From Bradyrhizobium jicamae (GTDB lineage Bacteria > Pseudomonadota > Alphaproteobacteria > Rhizobiales > Xanthobacteraceae), in assembly GCF_018130695.1 (NCBI RefSeq), contig NZ_JAFCJX010000023.1, forward strand, positions 62,001 through 126,000: DNA of 64,000 nucleotides. The letters run 5' to 3'. A program made the position numbers and the translations under genes. Within the stretch, counting starts at the first letter, position 1, and each line of letters opens with the position of its first letter. The notes below the pieces were generated by a model that was not told the DNA's origin, searched no databases, and worked only from the letters and a program-made list of their open reading frames with translations. Positions 7,714 through 15,360 of this stretch are shown piece by piece.

Positions 7714-9321
7714 ATGCGTCGTATCCAGTCCATGGTCAGCCCGTCGAGTGCCGAGTTTCGGCGCAACGAAGCGCATAACCGCGAGTTGGTCGCGACGTTC
7801 CGCAGCAAGCAGGACGCCGCGCGCCATGACCGGCCGGCTCGCGACCTCGAACGACTGGCCAAGCAGAACAAGATGCGGCCGCGCGAGCGAATCGAGAAAT
7901 TGCTCGATCCCGGCACGCCGTTTCTGGAGTTGTCCTCGCTCGCGGCCAATATGGCCTACGGCGGCGATTCTCCTTCCGCGAGCTCGATCGTCGGGATCGG
8001 CATCGTGTCCGGTCGCGAGGTCGTGATCCGCGCCGACGACCCCACGGTGAAGGGCGGCGCGTGGTATCCGCTCACGGCGAAGAAGATCGTCCGCGCGCTG
8101 GATATCGCGATGGAGAATCGCCTGCCCGTCGTCCATCTCTGCGATTCCGCCGGCGGCTTCCTGCAGCTGCAATCGGAGGTGTTTCCCGACAAGTACATGG
8201 CCGGCCGCATCTTCCGCAACCAGTCGATCCTCTCGAAGATCGGCGTCAAGCAGCTCGCGCTGGTGTTTGGCCATTGCACCGCAGGCGGCGCCTATATTCC
8301 CGGCCTCTCGGATTACAGCGTGATCGTGCGCGGCACCGGGGCGGTGTTTCTGGGCGGCCCGCCGCTGGTGCGCGCCGCGACCGGCGAGGATGTGACGGTG
8401 GAGGAACTCGGCGGCGCGGACATGCACACCAGCGTGTCCGGCACCTGCGATTATCCCGCCGCGAACGAGGATGAGGCCATCCATATCGGCCGCGAGATCG
8501 TCTCGCAGTGGGACCGGGCGAAGAAATGGGACATCCAGCGCGAGGCGCCGGAAGAGCCTGCCTACGACCCGCAGGACATCTATGGCATCCTGCCCGACGA
8601 CATCAAGAAATCCTTCGACATGCGCGAGATCATCGCCCGCATCGTCGATGGCAGCCGCTTCCACGAATACCAGCCGAACTACGGCACGACGCTGGTCTGC
8701 GGATACGCCAATATCTGGGGCTTCAAGGTCGGAATCCTCGCCAACAACGGTGTGCTGTTCAACGATTCCTCGCTGAAGGGCGCCCATTTCATCGAACTGT
8801 GCAATCAGAACAACACGCCACTGGTCTTCCTGCAGAATATCACGGGCTACATGATCGGCCGGGACTACGAACGCCGCGGCATCACCAAGGACGGCGCCAA
8901 GATGATCATGGCGCAGAGCTGCTCCCGCGTGCCGAAGTTCACGGTGATGTGCAACGGCTCCTTCGGCGCGGGCAATTACGGCATGTGCGGCCGCGCGTTC
9001 GACGGCCGGATGCTGTTCACCTGGCCGAACCACCAGATCGGCGTGATGGGTGGCGACCAGGCCGCGAACACGCTCGCGGAGGTCAAGATGAACCAGATGA
9101 AGCGCAATGGCGACGCCGTCGATCAGGTCGAAGTCGAGCGGCTGTGGGAAAACACCCGCAAGGCCTATCAGGAACAGCTGTCAGCCTATTACTCGACCTC
9201 CGAACTCTGGGATGACGGGATGATCGATCCGGTCGACACCCGCAACGCGCTGGGCATCGCGATTTCGGCCTCGTTGAACGCACCGCTCGGTGAACCCGGC
9301 TATGGCGTGTTCAGGTTCTGA
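7714..9321 (+). CDS. Acyl-CoA carboxylase carboxyltransferase (beta) subunit, LiuB/AtuC type
   Basis: The 535-residue protein matches the length of methylcrotonyl-CoA and geranyl-CoA carboxylase beta subunits. It has the crotonase-like carboxyltransferase halves, with FGHCTAGGAYIPGLSDY in the first, and the second runs from TLVCGYANIWGFKVGILANN through FLQNITGYMIG to SFGAGNYGMCGRAF. These glycine-rich oxyanion loops are the hallmark of beta-methylcrotonyl-CoA-type enzymes, in contrast to propionyl-CoA carboxylases. It should transfer CO2 from carboxybiotin to the gamma carbon of a 3-methyl-enoyl-CoA. It begins 4 bases after the carrier gene. Whether the acceptor is 3-methylcrotonyl- or geranyl-CoA cannot be decided; the AtuA neighbour favours a terpene-like acid. 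Confidence 0.94.
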   Translation: MRRIQSMVSPSSAEFRRNEAHNRELVATFRSKQDAARHDRPARDLERLAKQNKMRPRERIEKLLDPGTPFLELSSLAANMAYGGDSPSASSIVGIGIVSGREVVIRADDPTVKGGAWYPLTAKKIVRALDIAMENRLPVVHLCDSAGGFLQLQSEVFPDKYMAGRIFRNQSILSKIGVKQLALVFGHCTAGGAYIPGLSDYSVIVRGTGAVFLGGPPLVRAATGEDVTVEELGGADMHTSVSGTCDYPAANEDEAIHIGREIVSQWDRAKKWDIQREAPEEPAYDPQDIYGILPDDIKKSFDMREIIARIVDGSRFHEYQPNYGTTLVCGYANIWGFKVGILANNGVLFNDSSLKGAHFIELCNQNNTPLVFLQNITGYMIGRDYERRGITKDGAKMIMAQSCSRVPKFTVMCNGSFGAGNYGMCGRAFDGRMLFTWPNHQIGVMGGDQAANTLAEVKMNQMKRNGDAVDQVEVERLWENTRKAYQEQLSAYYSTSELWDDGMIDPVDTRNALGIAISASLNAPLGEPGYGVFRF

Positions 9322-9324
9322 CGG

Positions 9325-9960
9325 ATGCGGACGCCGCTGCGTTTCTACTTCGATTTCGCCTCGCCCTACGCCTATTTCGCGCTGCGGCCGTTGGAAGCGT
9401 TGGCGGAAAAGCACGGCCGCAAGATTGAATGTCGGCCAATCCTGCTATGGGCGGTGTTGAAAGCGCATGGCATCGCCGCGCCGCTCGATGCTCCGGTGAA
9501 GCGGGCCTATCTCATGGCCGATATGGTCCGTTCGGCGGGTTTTTATGGCGCGCCGTATCGGCACCCGGCCAAGCTTCCAGTTTCCTCGCATCTCGCCGCG
9601 AGGCTTTGTTACGCCGTTGCCGAGCAACGACCGGAAGTCGTGCAGGCACTGATACATGCGATCTTCGAGGCGTTCTTCGTGCGCGGCGAGGATATTTCTC
9701 GTGCGGACGTGATCCGTACGCTAGCGATGGCGCAGGATCTGGATATGGAGGCGGCGCTGGAAGCCATGGAAGGCCAGATCGGTCGTCGTCGCCTGGCCGC
9801 GGCAGTCGATCTTGCGATTGCGGAAAATGTCTGCGGATCGCCTTATGTCATTGTGGATGGCGAAGGGTTTTTTGGGGCGGATCGTTTACCCCAGATTGCC
9901 TGGCGCCTGTCGCAAAGCGCGAGCTCTCAGGAGTTGCCGGAGCAGAGAAGCTCATCATGA
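9325..9960 (+). CDS. 2-hydroxychromene-2-carboxylate isomerase family (kappa-GST/DsbA fold)
   Basis: This 211-residue thioredoxin-fold protein starts with RFYFDFASPYAYFA, where the Ser of FDFASPY is the kappa-class GST active residue, and ends with CGSPYVIVDGEGFFGADRL. That pattern identifies the HCCA-isomerase branch, which uses glutathione to isomerise double bonds during aromatic degradation. There are no naphthalene genes around it. It is embedded in the carboxylase operon, 3 bases after the beta subunit, and its stop overlaps the next ATG (ATGA). A glutathione-dependent cis/trans isomerisation of an unsaturated CoA or aldehyde intermediate is my inference. Confidence 0.88.
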   Translation: MRTPLRFYFDFASPYAYFALRPLEALAEKHGRKIECRPILLWAVLKAHGIAAPLDAPVKRAYLMADMVRSAGFYGAPYRHPAKLPVSSHLAARLCYAVAEQRPEVVQALIHAIFEAFFVRGEDISRADVIRTLAMAQDLDMEAALEAMEGQIGRRRLAAAVDLAIAENVCGSPYVIVDGEGFFGADRLPQIAWRLSQSASSQELPEQRSSS

Positions 9961-10739
9961 AAGATTTTGCCGATATCGTTTATGCCGTTTCAGGTGCTGT
10001 GGCCCGTATTTCGGTCAACCGTCCGGACAGGCTCAATGCCTATCGGAATGAAACGGCCGACGAGCTACGCGCGGCGCTCGGCCAAGCCGAGGCGGATACG
10101 TCGATCAAGGTCGTGATCGTGACGGGCGAAGGACGGGCCTTCGGGGCGGGCTACGATCTCTCGACCGTCAAGCCTAACGAAACGCCTCAGCTCGACCGCG
10201 TGCTCGAGCGACATTTCAATCCCCTGGTCCTGGCGATGCGCCATGCGCGCGTGCCGATCATCACTGTTATCAATGGCCCCTGCGCCGGCGCGGCAGTGGG
10301 AATAGCACTGGCCGGCGATATCGTGCTGGCGGCTCGCAACGCGTATTTCTATGAGCCTTTCGTCGGAATCGCCCTGGTTCCGGATGCCGGCAACACGCTG
10401 TTCCTTTCCCGAATGCTCGGCCGCGTTCGTGCCTCCGGCATGATGCTGCTCGGCGACCGTATTTCGGCCGAGCAGGCGTGCGACTGGGGGTTGGTCTGGC
10501 GGGTCGTTGACCCCGAAGAACTCAACGCGGAGGCCGATCGGATAGCGGCAAAGCTGGTATCGCTCGCGCCCGCCGCGGTCGCAGCAACCAAGCAGTTGAT
10601 CGGTGCGGCGAGCGAGCACGGACTCGCAGGCCAGTTGGCGCTGGAGCGCGATCTGCAGGGTGAAGCAGGTCGTTCGCCAGAGATGAGAGCGGCGATCCAT
10701 ACGTTCTTCGCCGCGCGAGAGAAGACGTCCCACGCTTGA
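9957..10739 (+). CDS. Enoyl-CoA hydratase/isomerase family protein, second copy in operon
   Basis: The 260-residue crotonase-fold protein begins at ATG 9957, overlapping the isomerase stop by 3 bases. It has ISVNRPDRLNAY, GRAFGAGYDLS for the first oxyanion element and GPCAGAAVGIALAGDIVLAA for the second, then EPFVGIALVPDAG. The glycine positions are right for CoA thioester binding. The Glu that acts as base in classical hydratases is not at the expected place in the GPCAGAAVG segment, so an isomerase or a lyase activity is possible. It differs clearly from the first hydratase, so the two probably act on different steps. It ends the operon; no terminator is evident. Confidence 0.88.
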   Translation: MKDFADIVYAVSGAVARISVNRPDRLNAYRNETADELRAALGQAEADTSIKVVIVTGEGRAFGAGYDLSTVKPNETPQLDRVLERHFNPLVLAMRHARVPIITVINGPCAGAAVGIALAGDIVLAARNAYFYEPFVGIALVPDAGNTLFLSRMLGRVRASGMMLLGDRISAEQACDWGLVWRVVDPEELNAEADRIAAKLVSLAPAAVAATKQLIGAASEHGLAGQLALERDLQGEAGRSPEMRAAIHTFFAAREKTSHA

Positions 10740-10813
10740 ACGAGCGGAAGTGCCCTGACCGAGAAGGCGGCACGTCTCAGCGAAGCCTCCTGGCGACGAC
10801 GGACGCTGCTGCC

Positions 10814-11029
10814 TCAATTCCGCCGGTCGGTCCGTCCCGGGCGATCGCGCTTCAGCGCCAGCAGATGCAGGATGGCCCGGTAGCCGGTCAGCAGCAGCGA
10901 TGACCTTATCGTTTCGAGGATGCTTTTCGACGCAAGCGATGGTGTTGTTGCCGAGACATTGTCGTTCGCGGCAGTTGTGCTTGCGCGAAGCAGAATGTCA
11001 CTGATTTTTGGAGACTGACACATCGGCAT
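10814..11029 (-). CDS. Small hypothetical protein, 71 aa
   Basis: The ATG at 11029 follows an excellent GGAGGA site 7 bases upstream, and the frame runs 71 residues to TGA at 10814. The sequence begins MPMCQSPKISDILLR and includes a middle KSILETIRSSLLLTGYRAI, a short amphipathic or weakly hydrophobic stretch. I do not recognise a family. It lies 16 bases after the exported protein gene at 11046-11381, so the two are likely co-transcribed. The good ribosome-binding site is the main support. Confidence 0.55.
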   Translation of the reverse strand: MPMCQSPKISDILLRASTTAANDNVSATTPSLASKSILETIRSSLLLTGYRAILHLLALKRDRPGRTDRRN

Positions 11030-11045
11030 CGTCGCGTCCTCCAAC

Positions 11046-11381
11046 TTAGCTACAACCGGTGATGCGTTTGACTGCTTTCCTGTATTTGAGATGAAGCGCG
11101 TTGGCGGCGGCATCAGAGGCCGTGTTGAGCCCCGAGGCCCGATCCGAATCCAGGCACGTCTCCACGTCGAATCTGACGTGCGAGCATGCTCCGACAGCGT
11201 TCTTTTCGGACTCTTCCTTCGAAAGTCCGAATCCAACGAAGGTCTGAACATGGCCGGGCGCTGCGTCGACCGTCGATACGAGATTGATCTCGGAGATGTA
11301 GTAGGAGGAGCACCGCGTCGCCTGAGCTTCCACATGCCCGACGCACAATCCGAGAATTGGGACCAGCGTACCGTATCTCAT
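11046..11381 (-). CDS. Small exported hypothetical protein, 111 aa
   Basis: The ATG at 11381 follows GGGGA 6 bases upstream. The first 20 residues (MRYGTLVPILGLCVGHVEAQ) form a signal peptide with a likely cut after VEA. The mature part of about 91 residues has four cysteines and starts ATRCSSYYISEINL, so a small disulfide-stabilised periplasmic or secreted protein is likely. I do not recognise the family. It is the middle gene of a minus-strand group: 40 bases after a frameshifted gene and 16 bases before a 71-residue gene. Confidence 0.65.
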   Translation of the reverse strand: MRYGTLVPILGLCVGHVEAQATRCSSYYISEINLVSTVDAAPGHVQTFVGFGLSKEESEKNAVGACSHVRFDVETCLDSDRASGLNTASDAAANALHLKYRKAVKRITGCS

Positions 11382-11421
11382 GCTCGTTCCCCTGCGGGAT
11401 TTGTCCCGGACGCTGCAGCCG

Positions 11422-11733
11422 TCATTGATCCCTTACGTACCCGATCGGGACGGTGCCGTCGCAGCCACTGGCGGAGCCATCGACCACCCGAACAAACGCC
11501 GTTCGATAGCCGCTGCCAAGAACGTCAACTTTGCTGCCCTGTGGAGCCATGCACGCGACCAGCCGCGCAACGGCCTTCTCGTCGTAACCCGCCGCGTTCG
11601 CGACCTTCTCGAACCGCGCAGCGCGTCGGCATCCTTGAACACCCAAACCGCGGTCGTGTCGTTCTTGGTGCGCAGCACTTGTATGGCGGCCATGATGGCA
11701 TCAGCAGGGGCCGATACCGGCGCCTCCATTCAT
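11422..11733 (-). pseudogene. Hypothetical gene interrupted by a single-base frameshift
   Basis: Two overlapping minus-strand frames complement each other. The upstream frame, from ATG 11729, gives MAAIQVLRTKNDTTAVWVFK then DADALR, and then turns into Arg-rich nonsense. The downstream frame gives RFEKVANAAGYDEKAVARLV and continues to a clean stop at 11422. Joined at about 11612-11620 they make one smooth protein of about 100 residues, which would need one extra base in the CTGCGCGGTTC stretch. The gene is thus disrupted, or the assembly has an indel. The product family is unknown to me; the end (GCDGTVPIGYV) hints at a small SH3-like domain. It is 40 bases ahead of the exported protein gene. 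Confidence 0.5.
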
Positions 11734-12035
11734 TCCAGGTAAGGCAATCGCAGCCATCAGCGCTTGATCTAGGTCAAACGACTTTCGCCGCTTCGGATCG
11801 CGCGGGGGCCCGCCTACCGGACTTCGAGTTCTTTGATCGCACGAGGGGCGATATCCGCTGGAGCATATTTCCAGAAACCCTGTGCCCCCGGTCGGAGAAT
11901 GACGGTCGAGCAGCAATCCCTTCAAGAACTCGGCGGCGTCCGATCCGGTCAACCGGCCCACCACGCTTCATCGGCGTTCCGGGACGCGGCGCGAGCACGG
12001 CGCCTGGCCTGGCCCGCCGATCAAAACCGCGCCGG
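11734..12035 (-). pseudogene. Degenerate coding remnant with frameshift
   Basis: No intact gene is visible here. On the minus strand, a frame from GTG 11964 reads VVGRLTGSDAAEFLKGLL then LDRHSPTGG; a frame one base away reads GFWKYAPADIAPRAIKELEV and then Arg, with a stop at 11819-11821. Removing one G from the GGGGG run near 11893-11898 would join them into DRHSPTGAQGFWKYAPADIA. There is no convincing start codon upstream. I take this as the 3' remnant of a lost gene or as an assembly indel. Together with the frameshift at 11.6 kb it marks a decaying stretch. I do not recognise the family. Confidence 0.4.
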
Positions 12036-12063
12036 TTGACCGGAACAGCGCGGCCGCTATAGT
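12036..12063 (+). promoter_or_regulatory. Strong sigma-70-type promoter for icd, with long leader
   Basis: TTGACC at 12036-12041 and TATAGT at 12058-12063 are separated by 16 bases, the best-matching housekeeping promoter in this part of the window. Initiation near 12070 would leave a leader of about 205 bases before the isocitrate dehydrogenase ATG at 12275. I see no clear terminator or riboswitch fold in that leader. Confidence 0.55.
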
Positions 12064-12274
12064 CCGTCCGCTTCACCCTCCGCGCCCGCGTCACGCCGGC
12101 CCATGCAACCGCGTTCGGCGGCCGGCGCCAGGTCTGCGGGCAGGCTCCAAGCTGCACACCAGTTGCCGAAATTGTTCCCGGGTGTCAGGCTCTGCAACCA
12201 GGATCGAGATCGTCATGGCGCCGGAGGGCGGGCGCCTGATCACACCCGAACGCCCCTTCCGAGAAAGCCAGCGC

Positions 12275-14515
12275 ATGAGCACGACATCTTCCACCATCAT
12301 CTACACGCTGACCGATGAAGCGCCGGCTCTGGCCACGGTCGCGTTCCTGCCCATCGTGCGCGCATTCACGACGGCGGCCGGGATCGACGTCACCACCAGC
12401 GATATCTCGGTGGCGGGTCGAATCCTCGGCGAGTTTCCGGAATTCCTGACCGAGGCGCAGCGCGTGCCCGACAACCTCGCCGAACTGGGTCGGCTGACGC
12501 TGCTGCCCGGCACCAACATCATCAAGCTGCCGAACATCAGCGCCTCGGTGGCGCAGTTGGTGGCGGCGATCAAGGAGCTGCAGGACAAGGGCTACAAGAT
12601 CCCCGATTATCCCGAGAACCCCAAATCGGACGAAGAGAAGGCGATCCGGGCGCGTTACGCCAAGTGCACCGGCAGCGCCGTCAATCCGGTGCTGCGCGAG
12701 GGCAATTCCGATCGCCGCGCACCGCTCGCGGTGAAGACCTACGCACGCAAGAACCCGCACAGCATGGCCGAATGGAGCCAGGCCTCGCGCTCACACGTCT
12801 CGCACATGCATCACGGCGATTTCTACCACGGCGAAAAATCCTTGACGCTGGACAAGGCGCGCGACGTGAAGATGGAGCTGATCACGAAAAGCGGCAAGAC
12901 GATCGTGCTCAAGCCCAAAGTGTCGCTTCAGGACCGCGAGGTGATCGACTCGATGTTCATGGGCAAGAAGGCGCTGCTCGATTTCTACGAACAGCAGATC
13001 GAGGACGCCTACAAGACCGGCGTGATGTTCTCGCTGCACGTGAAGGCCACCATGATGAAGGTGTCCCATCCGATCGTGTTCGGTCACTGCGTGAAGATCT
13101 TCTACCGCGACGCCTTCGAAAAGCACAGCGAGCTGTTCGACGAGCTGGGCGTGAACGTCAACAACGGCATGGTCGACCTCTACAACAAGATCGCGACCCT
13201 GCCGCAAAGCAAGCAGGACGAGATCAAGCGCGACCTGCATGCCTGCCACGAACACCGACCCGAACTGGCGATGGTCGACTCGGCCAAGGGCATCACCAAT
13301 TTCCATTCGCCCAACGACATCATCGTCGATGCATCGATGCCCGCGATGATCCGCAATGGCGGCAAGATGTGGGGCGCCGACGGCCGCCTGAAGGACGTCA
13401 AGGCGGTGATGCCGGAAAGCACCTTCGCCCGCATCTACCAGGAGATGATCAATTTCTGCAAATGGCACGGCGCATTCGATCCGAAGACGATGGGCACCGT
13501 GCCCAATGTCGGCCTGATGGCGCAGCAGGCCGAGGAATACGGCTCGCACGACAAGACCTTTGAAATCCCCGAAGACGGCGTGGCCAACATCACCGATCTC
13601 GCCACCGGCGAGGTGCTGCTCAGCGAGGACGTCGAACAAGGCGACATCTGGCGCATGTGCCAGGTCAAGGACGCCGCGATCCGGGACTGGGTCAAGCTCG
13701 CGGTAACCCGCGCCCGCAACTCCGGCATGCCGGTGCTGTTCTGGCTCGACCCGTACCGCCCGCATGAGGCGCAGCTCATCACCAAGGTCAAGATGTACCT
13801 GCATGAGCACGACACCACCGGCCTCGACATCCAGATCATGAGCCAGGTGCGCGCCATGCGCTATACGCTGGAGCGCGTCGTCCGCGGGCTCGACACCATC
13901 AGCGCCACCGGCAATATCCTTCGCGACTACCTGACCGACCTGTTTCCGATCATGGAGCTCGGCACCTCGGCCAAGATGTTGTCCATCGTGCCGCTGATGG
14001 CCGGCGGCGGCATGTATGAAACCGGCGCCGGCGGCTCGGCACCCAAGCACGTGCAGCAGCTGGTGGAAGAGAACCACCTGCGCTGGGATTCTCTCGGCGA
14101 GTTTCTGGCGCTCGCCGTCTCGCTGGAGGACCTCGGCATCAAGACGGGCAACCAGAGAGCCAAGCTTCTGGCCAGGACGCTGGATGCCGCCACCGGCAAG
14201 CTGCTGGACAACAGGAAGTCGCCCTCACCGCGGACCGGCGAACTCGACAACAGGGGCAGCCAGTACTACCTCGCGACATACTGGGCGCAGGAACTTGCGG
14301 CTCAGACCGAGGACCTCGCCTTGCAGGCGCGTTTCAAGGCGCTCGCCGAAACGCTGAGCCAGAACGAGGAGAAGATTGTCGCCGAGCTCGCGGCCGTGCA
14401 GGGCGCGCCGGCGGACATCGGCGGCTACTACCTGCCCGACTCGGTCAAGCGGGAAGCCGTGATGCGCCCAAGCGTGACGCTCAACGCGGCGCTGGCGCAG
14501 ATGGGAGGCGCATAG
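12275..14515 (+). CDS. icd: NADP-dependent isocitrate dehydrogenase, monomeric type
   Basis: The 746-residue protein has the length and sequence of monomeric IDH (about 740 residues), with the N-terminal IIYTLTDEAPALATVAFLPI and LPNISASVAQL segments and a KCTGSAVNPVLREGNSDRR substrate region. The C-terminal part has the NADP-binding LFWLDPYRPHEAQLI. The enzyme oxidatively decarboxylates isocitrate to 2-oxoglutarate and makes NADPH in the cytoplasm. I start at ATG 12275 (MSTTSSTIIYTLTD), which fits the family, though the frame is open back to 12182. It stands alone with its own promoter. Many alphaproteobacteria rely on the dimeric enzyme, so this may be an additional isozyme. Confidence 0.95.
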   Translation: MSTTSSTIIYTLTDEAPALATVAFLPIVRAFTTAAGIDVTTSDISVAGRILGEFPEFLTEAQRVPDNLAELGRLTLLPGTNIIKLPNISASVAQLVAAIKELQDKGYKIPDYPENPKSDEEKAIRARYAKCTGSAVNPVLREGNSDRRAPLAVKTYARKNPHSMAEWSQASRSHVSHMHHGDFYHGEKSLTLDKARDVKMELITKSGKTIVLKPKVSLQDREVIDSMFMGKKALLDFYEQQIEDAYKTGVMFSLHVKATMMKVSHPIVFGHCVKIFYRDAFEKHSELFDELGVNVNNGMVDLYNKIATLPQSKQDEIKRDLHACHEHRPELAMVDSAKGITNFHSPNDIIVDASMPAMIRNGGKMWGADGRLKDVKAVMPESTFARIYQEMINFCKWHGAFDPKTMGTVPNVGLMAQQAEEYGSHDKTFEIPEDGVANITDLATGEVLLSEDVEQGDIWRMCQVKDAAIRDWVKLAVTRARNSGMPVLFWLDPYRPHEAQLITKVKMYLHEHDTTGLDIQIMSQVRAMRYTLERVVRGLDTISATGNILRDYLTDLFPIMELGTSAKMLSIVPLMAGGGMYETGAGGSAPKHVQQLVEENHLRWDSLGEFLALAVSLEDLGIKTGNQRAKLLARTLDAATGKLLDNRKSPSPRTGELDNRGSQYYLATYWAQELAAQTEDLALQARFKALAETLSQNEEKIVAELAAVQGAPADIGGYYLPDSVKREAVMRPSVTLNAALAQMGGA

Positions 14516-14600
14516 GCGGCGGGCGGCCGGTCACGGTTCGATGGGCGGCCGCCATGCGGACGCCCGAACGATGACTCATGCACGCTCGCGCAGCCTGGCC

Positions 14601-14897
14601 TCACGCCGCCTCGTAAGACACGATCTTCTTGATCTGCGGCGCCAGCACATCTTCGGCCGTTTCGAGATCGAAGCGCGTCTGGATGTTCATCCAGAACGCC
14701 GCACCGGTCTTGAAGAATTTTCCGAGCCGCAGCGCAGTGTCCGCAGTCACGGGTTTTTCTTCGCGCGCGATCCGTTCGATGCGGGTGCGCGGCACGTTCA
14801 GCGCAGCCGCAACCGCGTAAGGTGTCAGCTTGAGCGGAACGAGAAATTCCTCCCGCAGGATTTCGCCGGGATGAACCGGCGGAAGCTTCTTTGCCAT
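14601..14897 (-). CDS. higA: HigA-type antitoxin, XRE family
   Basis: This 98-residue protein starts at ATG 14897 after AGGAG and reads MAKKLPPVHPGEILREEFLV, the classic HigA opening, followed by a helix-turn-helix (YAVAAALNVPRTRIERIARE). The end, GAAFWMNIQTRFDLETA, is also typical. It should neutralise the HigB toxin encoded just upstream and repress their shared promoter. The toxin stop and antitoxin start are 40 bases apart, with toxin first, the usual higBA order. Two identical-arm palindromes upstream of higB are the likely binding sites. Confidence 0.92.
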   Translation of the reverse strand: MAKKLPPVHPGEILREEFLVPLKLTPYAVAAALNVPRTRIERIAREEKPVTADTALRLGKFFKTGAAFWMNIQTRFDLETAEDVLAPQIKKIVSYEAA

Positions 14898-14937
14898 ATG
14901 CGAACTCCTGTTCGGTTGCCACATGCCGCCTGCCCGG

Positions 14938-15222
14938 CTAGTGATAGTCGACGATCTCCACCTCTTCGGGACCCGCATCGGTCCACCTGAACACGACCCG
15001 CCATTGATCGTTAATGCGGATCGAGTGTTTGCCCGCCAAATCGCCCTTGAGAGCTTCAAGGCGGTTTCCGGGAGGCGGGTTTAAGGCCTCAAGAAAAGTG
15101 GCGGCATCCACCATGATCAATTTTCGGCGAGCAACGTTGGCGAGATTAGCCGGAAAGCCCTTCGGGACCGAACGGCCCTGAAGGATCAGCTCGGCGAACT
15201 TCCCCTTAAAGCTCCTGATCAT
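14938..15222 (-). CDS. higB: HigB-type toxin, RelE/ParE superfamily mRNA interferase
   Basis: The 94-residue protein starts MIRSFKGKFAELILQGR and has LEALKGDLAGKHSIRINDQW then RVVFRW, the standard HigB core. Family members cleave ribosome-bound mRNA. The ATG at 15222 is the family N-terminus, although the frame is open upstream. It has no ribosome-binding site, and the promoter places the transcript start at or within one base of the ATG, so the mRNA appears leaderless. Expression would then depend on initiation at the 5' end and on HigA repression through the operators. Confidence 0.92.
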   Translation of the reverse strand: MIRSFKGKFAELILQGRSVPKGFPANLANVARRKLIMVDAATFLEALNPPPGNRLEALKGDLAGKHSIRINDQWRVVFRWTDAGPEEVEIVDYH

Positions 15223-15227
15223 GAGCA

Positions 15228-15256
15228 ATAGTATCTCATCGAGATACGTATTGCAA
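15228..15256 (-). promoter_or_regulatory. higBA promoter, predicted leaderless start
   Basis: On the minus strand TTGCAA (15256-15251) and TACTAT (15233-15228) are 17 bases apart. The expected start site is about 15221-15222, which is the higB start codon itself. The first operator palindrome occupies the spacer and the edge of the -10, so bound repressor would block polymerase directly. Confidence 0.6.
15231..15247. promoter_or_regulatory. higBA operator 1, GTATCTC-ATC-GAGATAC
   Basis: This is a perfect palindrome with 7-bp arms and a 3-bp centre, overlapping the -10 region of higBA. The same arms recur 32 bases away, about three helical turns, which fits two HigA dimers on the same DNA face. 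Confidence 0.7.
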
Positions 15257-15262
15257 GATTTG

Positions 15263-15279
15263 GTATCTCGGTGAGATAC
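15263..15279. promoter_or_regulatory. higBA operator 2, GTATCTC-GGT-GAGATAC
   Basis: This second perfect palindrome has arms identical to operator 1 and lies just upstream of the -35. It is also 82 bases before the methyltransferase start on the other strand, so that gene might share the control. Confidence 0.7.
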
Positions 15280-15360
15280 TACGACACCACCATGCCGCGA
15301 TCTCAAGCAGTCCGAGAATTGGATTGGCGGCGGGCTCAGAGGTGTGGTTTAGAGACATCC

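Noticed and set aside
7672..9033. Minus-strand frame of 453 codons opposite the carboxyltransferase
   Set aside because: His/Arg/Asp-rich shadow of the carboxyltransferase codons.
11091..12062. Plus-strand frame of 323 codons across the degenerate region
   Set aside because: Arg/Ser/Pro-rich without a ribosome-binding site; the minus strand explains this stretch better.
12791..14077. Minus-strand frame of 428 codons inside icd
   Set aside because: Shadow of isocitrate dehydrogenase.
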